Below, piece after piece: positions 33,116 to 47,916 of a stretch of 64,000 nucleotides of DNA (its first letter is position 1; every line of letters begins with the position of its first letter). This DNA is from Leuctra nigra (taxonomy: Eukaryota; Arthropoda; Insecta; Plecoptera; Leuctridae). The notes beneath the pieces were generated by a model. It was not told the origin of the DNA, ran no database searches, and worked only from the letters and a program-made list of their open reading frames with translations. The DNA lies in NCBI GenBank assembly GCA_934045905.1, contig OW203765.1, positions 16,927,409 through 16,991,408 of the forward strand, written 5' to 3'. The translations under genes were made by a program, and so were the position numbers.

Positions 33116-34582
33116 AGAGGTGTGTCGGCTTGTTTTTTAGCAACGCAATCAGATTCCATCTTGACACATTATCTGGATTGTATTGTTGTTTTCGCGGTGT
33201 TGACTTGGCAGTTTCAGCCTCTTATCTTCAATTAAAACAATGCTCGTCATACATCATACGATATGTTTTCCTTCAGCGATTTAACCTTCTTCTAATGACT
33301 CGCAAAACTGTGCCAAACAAACAAAAACAACTCTTATCAAATGTATTAAATAAATATTATAAAAATATGATTACTATCATCATACTTTACTGAACCATTG
33401 CATTATTGTTTTAGTAACATGATGGGAAATCCTTGGGAAACATCCATTTTATAGGTCATTTTCTTAGAGTTGCTTTTCTGCTCATCGGTTTCTACGAACA
33501 AGACATTTTTGTAATGAAGTGATAATGAAAATGATACAATTTACAATTTCTGAAGTCCTTGTTCTGTTTGCAGCAATATTTTTCTAATGATAGATAATCG
33601 TATCGTTTTTTTTTAAGGAGGGGCCCAAGTAGATTTTCCGAAAATATTTTTTCTTGAAATTTACAATTTTTATTAATTTGCCAACATTTCAATTATATTT
33701 TAATGTAAAAATTTCATCAATGTCTTGTAACTTGCAACTCTCAACTTATATTGAGTATTCACTTTTATGTCTTCAGAACATGAGGAAATTTTAACACAGG
33801 ACAGGAGGTATAGGAAAATTATTTAGATTTGGTTTCTAACTTCTAAAAACGTAAAAATCTTAATAATTAATTATTAGTTTTGGTTAAAATCGATCAGAGG
33901 AAAATAGTTTAAATCTAATATTTAGGTATTAGGAAAGTTCATGTGTTTTTTCGACTTGTGTTAAAGATAGGGCTAACTTAAATTCATAAAGAGACGGCTG
34001 CGTCAAATTTTACCAAAAAAAGAACATAAATCGAATGCCCAACTTTGGGAGGTAGTTTTTCCCTGGGAATACCTCGATTGAGAAAATATAAGACATAATA
34101 TTTCAAGGAAAAATGTTTTATATTTTCATATATTTCAAGAAAAATATTTTGAGAATTAAACTTATTTATTATTTATTATTTATTTACTTCCTAAATTTTC
34201 TCAATGGCATTTCAGAAAATGGTTATCAAACTACCTCCCATGTGTGCATAACAGTACAGCAAAAAATTGGCTTCCGTATTTTGAGAAAAATTAACGCAGA
34301 AAAAATATTTAGACAAATTCTCCAATTTGTTAAAAAAAAACGATTGGCAAAAAACCAAAAGGAGGGGATTGAAGTGAACTATCTCACACTATCTCAAATT
34401 TTACACAATTTAAGTGTTTCGAAAAAGCTGTCAGAATAGATGTAGGTATTGAAAAGTCCTAAATTCATCGGCACATATCTGTTATTCAATGATTCCAGAG
34501 TGTATGGAAATTGGAAAGTTGCATTGAAAATCAGAAATTATGTAAGTAGTAGTTCATTGATTGAGGTGATCATATTTGATTG

Positions 34583-34630
34583 GAGATGGTGCACGTATCG
34601 GTGCTCGCTCATCAACGCGTTACACCCCGC
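34583..34630 (+). mobile_element. 3' end relic of the Helitron-like family
   Basis: TCGGTGCTCGCTCATCAACG and the following CGTTACA match the 3' ends of copies A to C, without the rest of the element. Confidence 0.45.
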
Positions 34631-34667
34631 CTTACGATTTCCAATAGTTTATAATAACGGAACAAGC

Positions 34668-34890
34668 ATGGCTAGTGGCTCAGTCAGTACTTGCACTCCT
34701 CTGTGCTCGATTCCCTAGGACCTGGGGCAAATGCTGAGAAGGTAATAGGCCACGATCGCCTCCTTCCCACCGTTCATCGATCCGTCGCCGTTAGCCACAA
34801 CACAACGGCAGCAACTAGCGTGCTATTCGGCTTCTATAGGAATCAACTAGAAACTTCTCGTGCGGGTTCATCATTGCTGAATGAAAAGTA
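34668..34890 (+). mobile_element. tRNA-derived SINE-like element
   Basis: GGCTAGTGGCTCAGTCAG resembles an A box and GTGCTCGATTCCC a B box about 30 bp on. The following body includes CGCCTCCTTCCCACCG, similar to the SINE body at 57290. The termini are unclear. Confidence 0.4.
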
Positions 34891-36558
34891 GGTATAATGA
34901 ATAGGTGGGTATGCAGGTAGGTATTCGATTCGTAGGTATATTTGATTGAGTAAATAACTGACAGAAGTTTCTTCACCAAATCTTTGAGCTAGGAAGATAG
35001 CTTTGAGCACCACCTTCTTCCCCTAGAGTGCGTGAAGGTGGTGGCTTTGAGGGTATGATCTGTTACCAATCGTAACTTTCTGTTTTTTTGTATGCAACAG
35101 GTCAAGTCGATCAGGGGTGGGCTGCGAGGTTTAAGAACTCTGTTTCTTTTCGGTTATTTAATTACCGCCCGATTGCGGTATCTAGAAATCAACCAAAACC
35201 CTTTTTTTTGGGAAGGGGAGGTTTTGTGAGGGTAAGTCCGAGAAAATTCCATTTCAAAAATTAATTCAGGTCATTTTATGTAATTTGGCCCATATTTTTT
35301 TAAGATTTTAATTTTGCAATGACTACTATGATGTTACAGTTGATGGTTGAACACAACACTAGTATTACAAGTTTCTTTTAACAAGGGATTAACATGGGGA
35401 TTGAGCATGAGCATACGGGGGGGAATTTTCGAGATCATTCGATTCTTTTTCGAACAATCTGGAATATACGGGTCCAACAGATCCTCTCAGTTCACCCGTC
35501 ACATAGCATACGTCACACTTTACAGCTTTCAGCAACACGACTGGTCAACAATTAAAAATTACTCTTTGGGACGAATCAACCTGTAATTAATTGATTTAAT
35601 TTTACAAATTTTTTACAAGATCATTCGAGAAATGACACATTGATAATTTCCAAATAATAAGTTCTGTTTTTCAGAATGTCGATCTGCAACTCATGCCCAA
35701 CATTCATGAAAAATACTCATTTATCAACGCGTCCCCACTTTGTTTGTTTTCCTTGTTATACAATACGCAAGAGTTTCAATGACTTTACACCTAGTAATAA
35801 AAACTCTACTACGACACCTTTAATTACGGAAGACAAAACAAGTATTGTTTATCGTTATCAAAGAATGCGATGCTGTAATTGATAAGGTGTATACGTCATT
35901 GAGGGCGGCGATGATGGGAATTGACCCCCCTGCATCAAGGCTAATTCTACTACTAACTCGACGCCGCCAGCTGCAGTTGAGAGAACAAGTCGTTCAGTTG
36001 CTTGATCGCCAGCATTAGCAAGAGTTGTTTCTTTCGCGTAGCACATTACGAAGATCACTAGCTACATTTTTATAGTGTTGTGAGAATATTGTGTTGTTTT
36101 TGAGTAATTTTGAAGACGGCGGTGAAAATCTGAGAAATTATAATTTTTTTCAAAGAAGTTTAGAAGAAAGATTAGCGATGGCAATTTTGAATGAGGTAAG
36201 ATGAAATTAAATAATTTTGTTGGGTGTATTGTATAGGTGTTAAATGTGTTTTTTGTATGGTAATAAGTTAATTTTGGGGTAGAGTTATTTTATTATATTT
36301 AAAAAGGAAATGAGAAAAAAAAAATTTCCATGGCGAAGGACGCGAAGATTTTGTGTGAAGGTCATTCGATTGTCGCGCAATTTCGCCGTTTGAAAGTTTT
36401 TTTTTTAAATATAAAACACATTTCGATGTACTATAATATAAGCACATGCTAGAGAATATCAATGTTATCAAAGATTTCTGCTGTATTATATTAATTATTT
36501 CCTGAATAATATTATAATTTTTGATACATACATTTCGTTATTTAGTTGTGATTTCAAG

Positions 36559-37681
36559 AGGGTGGGGGGGGGGGGGGGTAAGACATTGATCTAAGCCATA
36601 ATTAAATTCATAATATTAGTTGCTAATTTAATTTAATAACCAATTGGCATTTTATTAATCTGATTAATTATCAATTTGATATGATCCAATGCTATTTCAT
36701 GCAATCCGTTATCACCAAAGCAAACAGTGTCAAGTTGTTTACTTCTTCTCGACTTAGTCATTTTCATCGAAGTTACATCAGCCTAAGTGAGTAGGTGTCA
36801 ATCATTCTCTCACATCCCGGGGACTCGGTTCGCGCCCCGGTCACTGTGACCTCTGTCGCGAGATAAGAGGCGAGGTCACATGATTGCGCGGCGTTTAGGA
36901 CCCCCAGTCGACTCACGGGTCAACTCATGACCTCAGATAACAGATAAGACGTCAATAAAGTGATCGAGAAATTAATTGTAAATAATTAATAAATTTAGAT
37001 CGCGGAAACGGTGGACTTTAATATTTGATTTGCATGAGACGACGGCGTGGTCCATCGCTGATCTGTTCTTCTCCATCTTGATGTCTCGTATGTCTTGTAT
37101 GTACAAATCAGAGGTAGAAAGCCCGATGTCCATTTTCTCAATTTTGGTTTTTGGATTAATCAAGCTCTATCAATTGTAAATTGACTGAAGTCAAATACAA
37201 TATTTTAGTATCCTCTCAAAACGACTGATGTCACCATTACAAATATGATTGGATGAAGGCAGATTTACTGGTTTATTAGCTCACCTAAAAATAATTGAAA
37301 TGGGCTTCTAGCCTTCTACCTCTGAGTTAGGTATATACTTGGTGTCGTGTATATGGGCGACGGTAAGGTGGGCAGCAAGGAGAGGTGGGGGCACTTGACT
37401 CCCTTACCAGATTTTTGGAACAAATTAGCATTATTTTCTTTCTTTCAACTAATAATTCTCTTTAAAAAATTACACCATACATTAGTATCTATACAGGGCA
37501 ACCCTGGTAGAAATGACATTTTTTCACGCCGATCACAATTTCACTACTCCTCTAACGATTCTTTTCCCAAAGCCTCAAATTCCGTAACCAAAAAGTTCGA
37601 TATCTTTGGCCTATCTTTGAACACTTTTCTGTTTAAACAATACATATTTTTATGCCTCTCCCCCCCCCCCTCCCCCCCCCC
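36559..37681. repeat. poly-G (36559-36578) and poly-C (37660-37681) tracts
   Basis: A G-run broken by one T at 36559-36578 and a C-run broken by one T at 37660-37681 lie about 1 kb apart in opposite sense. A third run of 15 G is at 54602-54616. Run lengths are prone to sequencing error. The DNA between the first two has no supportable gene. Confidence 0.8.
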
Positions 37682-40064
37682 TTTCCTCAATTAAGTATAA
37701 ATTGAGGGAATAATAAATAATTGCCTCACTCTAATTTCCGATTAGTTGGATCCCAAGGATGAAAAACATTGGTTGCATCTTGGGTCAAATGTTGGGTCAA
37801 GTTTGGTCAAGTGTTGGGTCAAAGAAGGCACTTCGAAAAGGGGACACAAAATGTTTTCTTGACCATTTGCGGTGTCAAGGTACTAGTGAAGGTATTCTAC
37901 AGAAATGTATTGTGAACTACGCATATGTGAGATTATATTTATCACTCACTGTCTTTCCGCCTTGGAATACCAGGTCTTTCCTAGAACACGTATTTATTCA
38001 CGTAATCAGGAAAGGCACATGAAGTTACAATAATATGTTTATTCTGCTCTGTTTTTTAAAAACTTTGTAACTGCGAAATTAAACGGGTTTTTGAAAAGTG
38101 TACGCCAATTAGATTAGTAATTTATATCTTGATTAATTATTTTTAGTAAACTGAAGTATGTCAATGGAGTTATATGTCCTTCAAATCGGCAACAACAATT
38201 TCTAAGTATGGACATGGATAACAGTTGAAGCCGAGCCTCCAAAACAACTTGCAAAAACATCGGTTTTCGTTTCTTTTTGATTTGTACAGAAGCATGAACA
38301 AATTCAAATGCATTGAAGATGACTTATAATTTTCCAAAACTAGTAAATAATGTACCTACTGTCGATTTTTAGTCAAATATACATTAAACGTACGTGTTCT
38401 TATATAGTGACACTTTCGATTCAAGAATTTAAACAGTTGTAAGCTGACATAAATTCTCCGCAACATTGCTAGTTTCATCGAAATTAATCTAGAAAGTTCT
38501 CTTATTTACTCACTCCATCAACTGCTAAGATAAATGTCGCCTTGTAATAAAGTATAAACCTCTTGCCTGATAAGAAAATATATCTGACGAAATTAATAAA
38601 TATTTTGCGTCAAAACGAAGTTACAAAATTCCCAGCGACGTGGGGGAAACGTATTTTCCTTTCTAGATAGCATGAAGTATTCTTTGGAGTCAAATATTGA
38701 CCTCTCTTATCTTGACCCCCTGCAGTGGCTGTCGGGAGATAATGTTTGACCTCTGGGTCATATGTCTTGCAAAACATGATTAATTACTTAGTAGCAATTA
38801 AATTAAATCGTTGGCTTGTGTAGAATATTTTGCTCATAGAAATTATGTTAGCTTCGTTGAAAATAAAGGTTTTACTTTGAGCTATTTGCTAAATTTACAA
38901 ATTGGGTCGAACATTTTCCTTGGCGTAAGAAAATAGCAAATGTCCAGCTAAAAGGTTGTCGTATTGGACATTATCCATAGCCACTGATTTGGGTTAGTTT
39001 AAAAATAAAACCGATGCTCCGAGAGCTATCTACAGCGGGCAAAATAACTAAGCGAGTCTGGTCGGCAAAGTAGACATGCCCTCTACACACCTCGCGTTCA
39101 ACCAATCAGAAGCGAGCGATACCGGTTAACCTCGGATCACGTGTTGCGAATTCCAACCTGTCAACAACATACGTCTTTCAGAGCTCGCCTCGCCAAATAC
39201 GCAATAGCGAGGAAACAACGAAGCCAGCGACCGGTTTGCGAAGCGAAGCTCTACGTATACAGTTTGTTGCGAGTGCCGCTCTAATATTATATAAGAAACT
39301 CGCCAATTTGTGTACCTACCCATTAAAATTTGTAATAATCGACGAAAGTGAATGTGTCATATTTTCGAAGTGATTTGTTTGAAATTCATTTCTCCAAGGT
39401 TGTGTGAAATTGGCAGTGGAACTTGGCGCTGGGACTGATGATAACACTGGACAGCTAATATTGAACAGTTTAAAGTCTGAAAACTGACCCCAGGCATCAC
39501 AACAATCGATAACGAATACTATCAGTATATATTTGCTCGTTTCTATGCAAGATTTCTCAGTCTCTAGGAGATTTTCAAGCGACAGGTTGCATGGGCGGTC
39601 ATGATTGGTCGACGATTTTTGGCGTAATTTTCAAAAGTGGTTCCAAAAGTGTTCGAATATAAAAATTGTATTACCGAATCGTTCTAACTGAAAAGCGTGT
39701 GCGATTTATTTTGTGTTTAATTTTGAACAATAAAAATTCACAGTTTAAGAAACAATCCAAATGCTTGCCACAACGAATCCTCTGATTATGGCCATCGTAT
39801 CGCTTCATTTCCGAGTGAATCCCATCTATTATTCCGACTACTCCGATACTTAGGGATACTCGAATAAGACAGAATCGTTCGAATTCAGAAATATCTGTCT
39901 GATTTTTATAACCGTGTTCCTAAAAATATATTTTAATAGTGTTATTGATTCCTTGTTAAGTTTGAATAGCCTACCTCGCTTATTACTACGCTTAATAATT
40001 ATTCGTTAAACCGCAAGCAACTAGTTACGCTAGATTTGTATACGATTGCAATTAACCGGATACA

Positions 40065-43000
40065 ATGGACCTCTCAAAAGTGAGTAAAAACTAACAAAAG
40101 AGCAATAATTTTAAATTACAAAACTAGGTACCTACCTACCTATTTGTCCTACAAAATTCATCCCCTGTTTTCACATGCAATTTTCTGTTTGACTTGATTA
40201 AGTACCTACTTTTAGTTAATACCTACAAATTATATATTGTAAAATTTGTAAACTTACTCTCGTGGTGAAGTCAGAAGTCAGAATAATTGTGGGTTCCGAA
40301 AAATTGTCTTTCCAAAAGTCAGAAAATTTTCCAGAAAATTTTCCAACATATTTTATTTTTACACAATAGTACCACCAAGTTTCTACAATTATATTCAACT
40401 TTGTTTCTTCATCTTTTCCAGTCTCCAGTATTGAAGGCCTTCTTGGCCGGCTCTTTCTCCGGAACATTCTCGACGGTGCTCTTCCAGCCGTTGGACCTGG
40501 TGAAGACACGTCTGCAGACGTCGGTGGCGCTCGCCGCCGCGCACCCAGCCGGTATCGCTCATCCGACCAGCATGCTCGCCATCATGGGCAACATCGTGCA
40601 GAAGGAACATATCGCGGGGCTGTGGAAGGGCATGACACCGGTAAGCGACATTTCACGCAATTAATTCAGCGAATTACTGCTTCCCTTTTGTTTTGCTGAT
40701 TCTGTATGCATTTATTTACCTACAATAATCGTGGGAATTTACATAAAAGGAAGAACACCTGTTTGACCAAATTAACATAAAATTAAATCACATTTCTTTT
40801 TAATTTACCTCATAGGTCTATAGAACGTTTGTCACGGAATCACAAACACATCATTTGACAATCATAAAAATTAAACTGTTTGGAATTCCTATTTTTCACG
40901 CTAATTTTGTCTATTTTTTTGGCACTATCTCCACCTCAACTCATAACAAGAGAGGATCAAAGAAAATCCACATTTTTTATAACAGCAATTGTTGATTGAT
41001 ACTTGGCATTTGCCTTCAGGCGCTGAAAGGTACACTCCGGATCTACCTAGATAGTACTTCTAGTTGATTGTGCAGTAGAACAATTTTGTACTTTTTTAAT
41101 TTAACCCCTACTACTAACATAATATTTACTTTTTTACACATTTTCCTCTGGATTACTACCATACCATTTTCTTCTTTTTGAGAAAATCAGGCTTCCACTA
41201 GCTGTTATTTTCCACTAAAGGGACATTTTTATTAAGATTCCATTTTTGCCACTTTTTGCTCGAATTTATTGGACTACCAATGTAGTCTACCAATGTAGGT
41301 ACAACTACCAATTGTAAAATAAAATGGTCGGTTCGGTCAGCCATGGTGGCTGAATGTTGTCCCTGATAAACTTGTGTGTACTGAATGAACTCTCACAAGG
41401 TTGTTTCGTAGCGCAAATAAAAGCCGTCAACTTGAAATCTCTCGCCCAACCCCGAGGCCAAGATCAAGGCATTTGTTATATCACCGATCATGCCATCTAT
41501 AAAAACACACTCGTGATGTGGAAAAAACCTCAAGTGTTTATCTTATCTGCCTGTCAGGTGTAATCTTCCTCCCGGCAATGCGAATTTTTTACTGTTCACT
41601 GAGGTTTTTATTATCTTGCACTTTGCTCACGTTATAAGCTGCATTGTTCTGTCATTTACTTTCATTTTTCTGCGTCGTACGAAATATTTTTATTGCCACA
41701 ATAAATCTTATTTAAGCTTTCTTCTTAGATTTCATGCAATAAAAGTACTAATTTACTACTATTACTACGCAATACTTTCTGAAATAGAGAAATTCCACAT
41801 AAAAAGGCTTCATTCCGTGGGTTAAACAGCTTGCAATTTGTAAAAAAAGTCCGCATTGAAGTCTAAATGCATGGTGAAACTTTCTTGCGAATTTATTCTG
41901 GGATTTTGCGTTTTACTTTTTTATATTTTTATAAACTATTCACAAGTCTGCCGTGAGCGGTTTCTGGACTTGGGATTGACTATAAAGCCTAGTTTACACG
42001 GTTCAATGTCTCACTCAACTCAATTCATAATCAATAATTAAATTATTCACTGAAGGAAAAATAAGACCGTTTCTAAATGAAACGTACTTTTGCTTCAATT
42101 TCGCGTCTTCACAGTCCTACATACGACATTGAACCATGATTGAACCATGTTAACTAAACAGAAAACGGTCATATCTTAGAGCTCTGAAATCGGACCTTTT
42201 TATGTAGATTATCCCCCTTCTCACGTGTTATGGTAGGTCCTACGGCGCAAAACAAATATTTCGCTACCGAAACAAGTCGTTCTGTTTCATCATCAGGTTC
42301 ACCTTGCTGAAGAAACAGTGTTCGAACATTTCGCATGTATTCGCCAGCTCTATAAATTAACTTCCTCCTAACAACTACTGGTTATGCTAAACGGTGTAAT
42401 TCGCAATGACGTGCGGACTCCGGATCAACATGCAGATTAAGATTAATGCTCGATCACGGGTTGACAGTTTGACCTTGCCAGAGGATCGACGTACAGAGAA
42501 GTCTTGCGTGCAGAGCAGCGACGAGCCCTCTATTCTTGCGTGACCAAAAGCGCGGAATGTCTTTTTGTTTTGTTTTATTTTGAAGATCTCGCGAACCTAA
42601 TATCATGCTATCATGCCGATCTATCAACATCGACTCATTTTATCAGCCAATATATTATTGGGAATTTTCATGAAATGTTTAGATTTGGATTAACAGAAGG
42701 ACAATGACACCTTAATTTAATGCGTTTCAATCATTATTTAAATATCTAAACTAAACTCTAAAGAATGGAAATTAACACAAAATACAAAGTTTAATCTACA
42801 CAAAGTCACGACAGATGACATAGCAAACGTAACGTTGAGCTATTTTTTATTTTTTGTTTTTTTAATTTTGGATACGCCTTGAAGTGAAATTAAGTCCCAC
42901 ACACTAGCCAAGTATTAACTTAATTATTGTTGACTACTAAATTTTCTTCATTTCGAATTGAAATAATGGGCGTGCAAAACATCTTCTAGGTAATTTGACC

Positions 43001-46000
43001 ACTAGACGATTTAGCCGCCATCTGGTGGTACTTTGTACCTGCCGTATAGACATTATTCTCTTATCTTGACGTATACAAGTACTTTATTTTGAATTATTAC
43101 AATCTGAAAAACATTTAAAAAGTTTGTAGGAAATTATTACAATCTCTGTAGGTACATGAATGAGAATGATTTAGGTACATTTCAAGATAACAGTTGCTAT
43201 GTATTTATCTTTCTTGGCGCGTGCAAATCTGTCTTTTGATCTTGAGACGTTTTTATAAGGAAGAGAGTCCAATGAGTTCATGACCCCACGTAAATTATTG
43301 CTATCTTATCAGCTTTGATTTTGCGCTTTTTTATTCAAATCTGCTAATGCAGGGCTATCAAGGTTATTTATTTTTTATTTTTTTAAGAAGATCATCAACC
43401 TAAAGAAGGTTGCAAGTTCATTTTAAAGACGTCAAGGAACTTTTTATGTGGAGTGGAACTAATTAAAACAACTACTTTCAGCTAAAATCTTGATCTTGAT
43501 CTTGGCAAAATATTAATTTTTCAGAAGGAAGAATAATTTTTTTTAAATGTGTAGTATGATCTATGATCTCGTCGAAATTACCATCCCAGATCTTATAATT
43601 CTTGTTTAAGATTTTGTAGGAATTAGACAATAAAATTGACAACATTTGGCAAGATTTTTTTTATCAGGGGCCTACATAAATAAGTTCCATTTCTTGAGTA
43701 AGTTCACTTTATAAAAAGACCAGTAATCTGAATAGCTTTTAGCTAGGATTAGTCTGAATAGCTTGGAAAAAAACCACTATTAAAAGTGGTTTAAACTAAT
43801 CCAAGTATTGCAGACTTTTCTGTAGATTCCCCCTCTCTAGTGGCACTCCACTACTATTCATTCAATGATGTCATGAACTCATGGTATCGTGTCGTTGTTT
43901 GTTGCAGTCGATCACTCGTTGCGTTCCCGGCGTGGGCTTGTACTTCTCCTCGCTGCACTGGCTCACCGCCAAGTTCTCCGCGGGAAACCCGAGCGCGTTG
44001 GAGGCCATCGCGCTCGGGATGGTGGCGCGGACGATGAGCGGAGTGCTGCTCATCCCGATCACCGTTGTCAAGACTCGATTCGAGGTCAGTTTATTCAACA
44101 AAGCACAAAGAATTCAGGATTCAGTTCTTCATTGGCCTGTAGAAGACAGCCGAAGCGTTGTTGAAATATTACCTCCGTATTTTCATTTGTGTTTACTGTT
44201 TTTATAATATAGTAGGTACTACCGGTGTCGTCCAGATTAGGGGTTTTCTCATCAAAAACACATAGGTTTACTACATTTAGGTTTTCTACCAAATTGTGTA
44301 CCTCCAAAGAGGTAGGTAGCTAAATGTGATTTTTTTTTTGAAAGTATCAAATCAAGTATCGAAAAATAATATTTAAAATTGTTGATAACAAGCAATTGTA
44401 AACATCGATATTTTTGTTGCTAAAATTTAGGAAAGGATGATAAATCCACTAATCATTTACCTACGTACCTACTCTTTTTCAGTATCCATATGTAGGTAAG
44501 GTTACTAAATATCGAATAGATGTATTTCAATTCTAGATGAAAGATTGTATTTATTTAATTGAAAATCGGATAATGGAATCGATACTCAATATCGATCGAT
44601 ACATCTATATTCTATCGTTGTGAATGTATCGATATATTTTGCCCATTCATGCTCCAAAGTCTGCCAAAATATTATTTACATAGGTATTCACAATATTTGC
44701 AAATTATATTCATTGAAAAGTCCTACTCTCTCCGAGCTACATTGAACTCCGTATTGTAAATGACTCGTCGACTATTTGAACAGGTGGCGGCAAGAGTGGA
44801 GGTCAGGATTCGCTCGATTCAATTGCCTTTGTTCGCGCGGGTAATTTATTTCGTTGGCGTCCGCGTCATCGATGCGCCATTATAATACATTTTAAATTAT
44901 TCCATGAGAACCTGACTAGACAAAAATTGAACTAGTTTCCTTACAAAGTGATTTTTTAAATACATGTTTACATACGTAGGTAGGTACATAGGAAGACTGC
45001 TTGACTAGTGCTTATACTAATTAGTAATTACCTATTAATTATTTGTAAATTTACTGAATTAGGTTTGCTAAGTGTCATTTTTAAAAATAGATTCTCCATT
45101 GTACATTATTAAGCCAGAGAAAAACCAAGAAGACTCAAGAAAGGCATTTTTTTTTATTTATGTAAAAATGGATCCATAATATATGAGTATAAAGGTAATT
45201 GAGTAGTAATTGATATTTTTAGGACAAATAGTGTTGCGTAGAATACTTTTCAAGTAAATTCAAATTGTATTTTCTTGTTATATTTTTTTAGTGGTGGATT
45301 CAATTCCAGTCTTGCATAGAGTTTTTCTGTATGGTAATATTGTAAGAGCTATCAATATTGTATGTATCGGACTCGAGTGCTCGAGCTAACGACCGTTTGT
45401 TCTCCGCAGAGTGGCGTGTACCAGTACGGCAGCATGAGCAACGCGCTGCGCGTCATCTACCGCACCGAAGGCGCGCGCGGCCTGACGTGCGGCCTCCTTC
45501 CGACTCTCTTCCGCGACGCTCCGTTCTCCGGCCTGTACCTCATGTTCTACACCCAGACTAAGCGGCATGTGCCGCGCGACTGGCTCGAGTCGAGCGCCGC
45601 CGCGCCGGTCAACTTTTCGTGCGGCATCGCGGCGGGACTGGCGGCGTCGATAATCACGCAGCCGTTCGACGTCATCAAGACCAAGATGCAGCTGTATCCG
45701 GGGAACTTCAGCGGGATACAGTCGGTCATCGTACACGTGCATCAGGTAAGAAGTCAAATAAAACTTGGACCAATTTGAAGGAGATGTTTGGAAAATGCTT
45801 AAAATCCATTTTTCCTATTCTATTGTTTAAAGTGGTCCCACTGCTCCAGCCAAGGTGCTTACAATTCGCCGTAATTCATACAAATCTCTGATGAAATAAT
45901 ACCTCAAACAACAGTATAAAACAATTATATCTTACCGTGTGCTCCAATTATATGTTTTTAATTGAAGTTCCAATTAAACTAGACCAAAATAATTCATATT

Positions 46001-47491
46001 TGTAGTGCAATGTTGCCAGATTTATGGTAAATTTCACACATTGTACACATTTTCTTTCTTATTTGGCCCGTGACCCCATATTTTCAAACGGCAGTCTTAT
46101 TCTAAAAATTATTATCTATAATTTGAGACTATTTTCAATAATTTGTCATTCCTCTTGCGGTTTTAGGAGCAATTTAAGGCCAATTTTCCAGGACGATTTC
46201 GTGTCTCCCTGTGTTATCTTATGGGGGAAAAGATGATCTTCAATCAAGAATATCTAATTATTTCATACCGTAAGGGGCAAATATTTTTTGCTAGTTGTAT
46301 GTAATATGGTTTCATTAATCTTTGATGTGAATTACAGCAAATTCTCATTCCTATGCCGTAACCGTGGAACCCCCTTAAATCTTTCATGCCTTTGACATAT
46401 TATGATTGAAGAGGTCAGCACACTTATCTAATTCATAAATTGAAGACATTTGATCTCTGATTTCATGTTTTAAAAATCAGCCGTTATATTCACATGAAAC
46501 AATCGACTCCCTAAGGCCCGGTTGTACCAAGTCCCGATAAAGTTAGCGGTAGGATTTATTGCCTGAAACCATGGCAACAGCCAATGAAACACAGCCATCT
46601 AGACCGCTAAAGTCAACTCTAAGCTACAGTCAACTTTATCTTACTGATCGGGACATTGTACAACCGGGCCTAAGAGAATGATGAAACTTACCTAAACATC
46701 ATTAAATTTAAAGTTATACACAAAAATTTAATTTCCTTCTAATTCTTGAAGAAGAGCCCAAACAAAGAGTTTATCGGAGACATGGACTTAAGAATTTCAA
46801 AACGTCACTATGTGTTCTACTCTTTGCGCCACTCGAGAAAGTGAATGGAATCCGCGCACAAAAGTTCAATTTCTCGGGCTATTTTATTTATTTTTAAATA
46901 AAAACAACAGAACAACAGAAGGCAACAGATTCCACTAAGGAAATGAAAGCTCCACCAATCGGATGCACCTTGCTTGAAAGTACTAGTCTGACAGCTGAAA
47001 AGTAGTAAAAATGCGTACTTATCCCAAAATATGGAGCCTTTTTGTGTGGATTATATTACTCTTTTATCGTACATGGTACAGATTTTGTCTGACATCCTAA
47101 TTTTAGTCTGAACTTAATTGCATCGTCAATATTTTCTTAGTCAATTAGGTACATAACACTAATTAATTTATCAATAGCTACTAAATGGATACCTACATCA
47201 CAAACAGTTAGTAGATTAGCACTAATGAACCGTACTAATCGAAATATAGAACTATAATTCACTTATGTAATTATTGGTATTGATAAGTACCAGAAATTTT
47301 AGCACCATAAATTAATCTAGTTGTACCTTACTAGTCATGTTACTTACGCAATTCATTTTGTTTAATTACAGAAGTATGGTGTAGCCGGGTATTTCAAGGG
47401 CCTAGTTCCCCGCATGCTGCGCAGAACTCTAATGGCATCCATGGCGTGGACAATCTACGAGCAGATAAACAGAACCATCGGCATCAAATGA
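40065..47491 (+). CDS. SLC25A38: mitochondrial glycine transporter, SLC25A38 family
   Basis: Coding exons 40065-40079 (MDLSK), 40422-40640, 43908-44084, 45410-45745 and 47372-47491 (TGA) total 867 nt, giving 288 residues, the normal length for the family. Three mitochondrial-carrier repeats are visible with their PX(D/E)XX(K/R) signatures: [10 protein letters not shown] in exon 2, PITVVKTRF in exon 3 and [10 protein letters not shown] in exon 4. Family-specific stretches include LLGLWKGM-like [32 protein letters not shown] and the C-terminal [17 protein letters not shown]25A38 imports glycine across the inner mitochondrial membrane for 5-aminolevulinate and heme synthesis. All introns begin GT and end AG. 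The five-residue first exon is supported by phase and by a good GTGAGT donor. Confidence 0.93.
46515..46670. mobile_element. PIF/Harbinger-like MITE in SLC25A38 intron 4
   Basis: Perfect terminal repeats GGCCCGGTTGTAC and GTACAACCGGGCC are flanked by TAA on both sides (46512-46514, 46671-46673). Subterminal GTCCCGATAAAGTT pairs with AACTTTATC and ATCGGGAC. The interior has CCATGGCAACAGCCAATGAA. Confidence 0.8.
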
Positions 47492-47910
47492 CGCACAAGT
47501 TAATTCCGGTTAAATTGATTCGACCCGGGAGGGTAGCAATGCGCTGGAAGTGCCGTTGCATGCAATGTTGCAGTTGTCTTTTCGAATGCTGAGAGCGCAT
47601 ATCTACTTAGTAGATTTATCGCCCAAGAGCGGCTTCCGAACGTGAGAATACTTGCTGTATTGATTGATGTGGATAGTTCATTTTATGTTGAATTTGAGTG
47701 GAAATACATGCCTAGTAGCAATATGTTTATGTATTTAGTAATTCTGCAAGTTCGTTAAATCCACACTAGGATTTTTATCTGATATGTTCAGTATTAATAA
47801 ATGAAAAGTTGAATGAAAGGATTTTTAAAAGTATTTATGAATTTTTGGTATGATACCTTAATTTTAATTTTATAAATGTATTGTGTGTGTAATAATTTTT
47901 AATATTGTTC

Positions 47911-47916
47911 AATAAA
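47911..47916 (+). terminator. polyadenylation signal of SLC25A38
   Basis: AATAAA about 420 bases after the stop codon, followed by an AT-rich stretch. An earlier weaker candidate is AATAAA near 47796. Confidence 0.5.

Larger units (their letters stand above)
32692..40064. other. intergenic region between QRICH2-like gene and SLC25A38
   Basis: About 7.4 kb without a supportable gene; frames here are AT-rich and lack splice context. It contains an (ATTG)n run, a Helitron-like 3' relic, a SINE-like piece and homopolymer tracts. A short open block, ATGGCAATTTTGAATGAG followed by GTAAGA at 36177-36196, looks like a start exon but has no partner. A CCAAT-type motif ACCAATCAGA at 39101 may belong to the SLC25A38 promoter. 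A 5' UTR exon could be hidden in 39300-40060. Confidence 0.5.

Noticed and set aside
34113..34439. A 108-codon protein-coding gene
   Set aside because: AT-rich composition, low-complexity Lys/Ile/Leu frame, no splice or homology support.
34960..35060. A MITE around the CACCACCTTC/GAAGGTGGTG hairpin
   Set aside because: Only about ten to fifteen bases pair around a short loop, without terminal duplication; not enough to call an element.
36800..36960. A GC-rich regulatory island upstream of SLC25A38
   Set aside because: It has a GTGACCTC/GAGGTCAC inverted pair but lies over 3 kb from the start codon and shows no recognisable core promoter.
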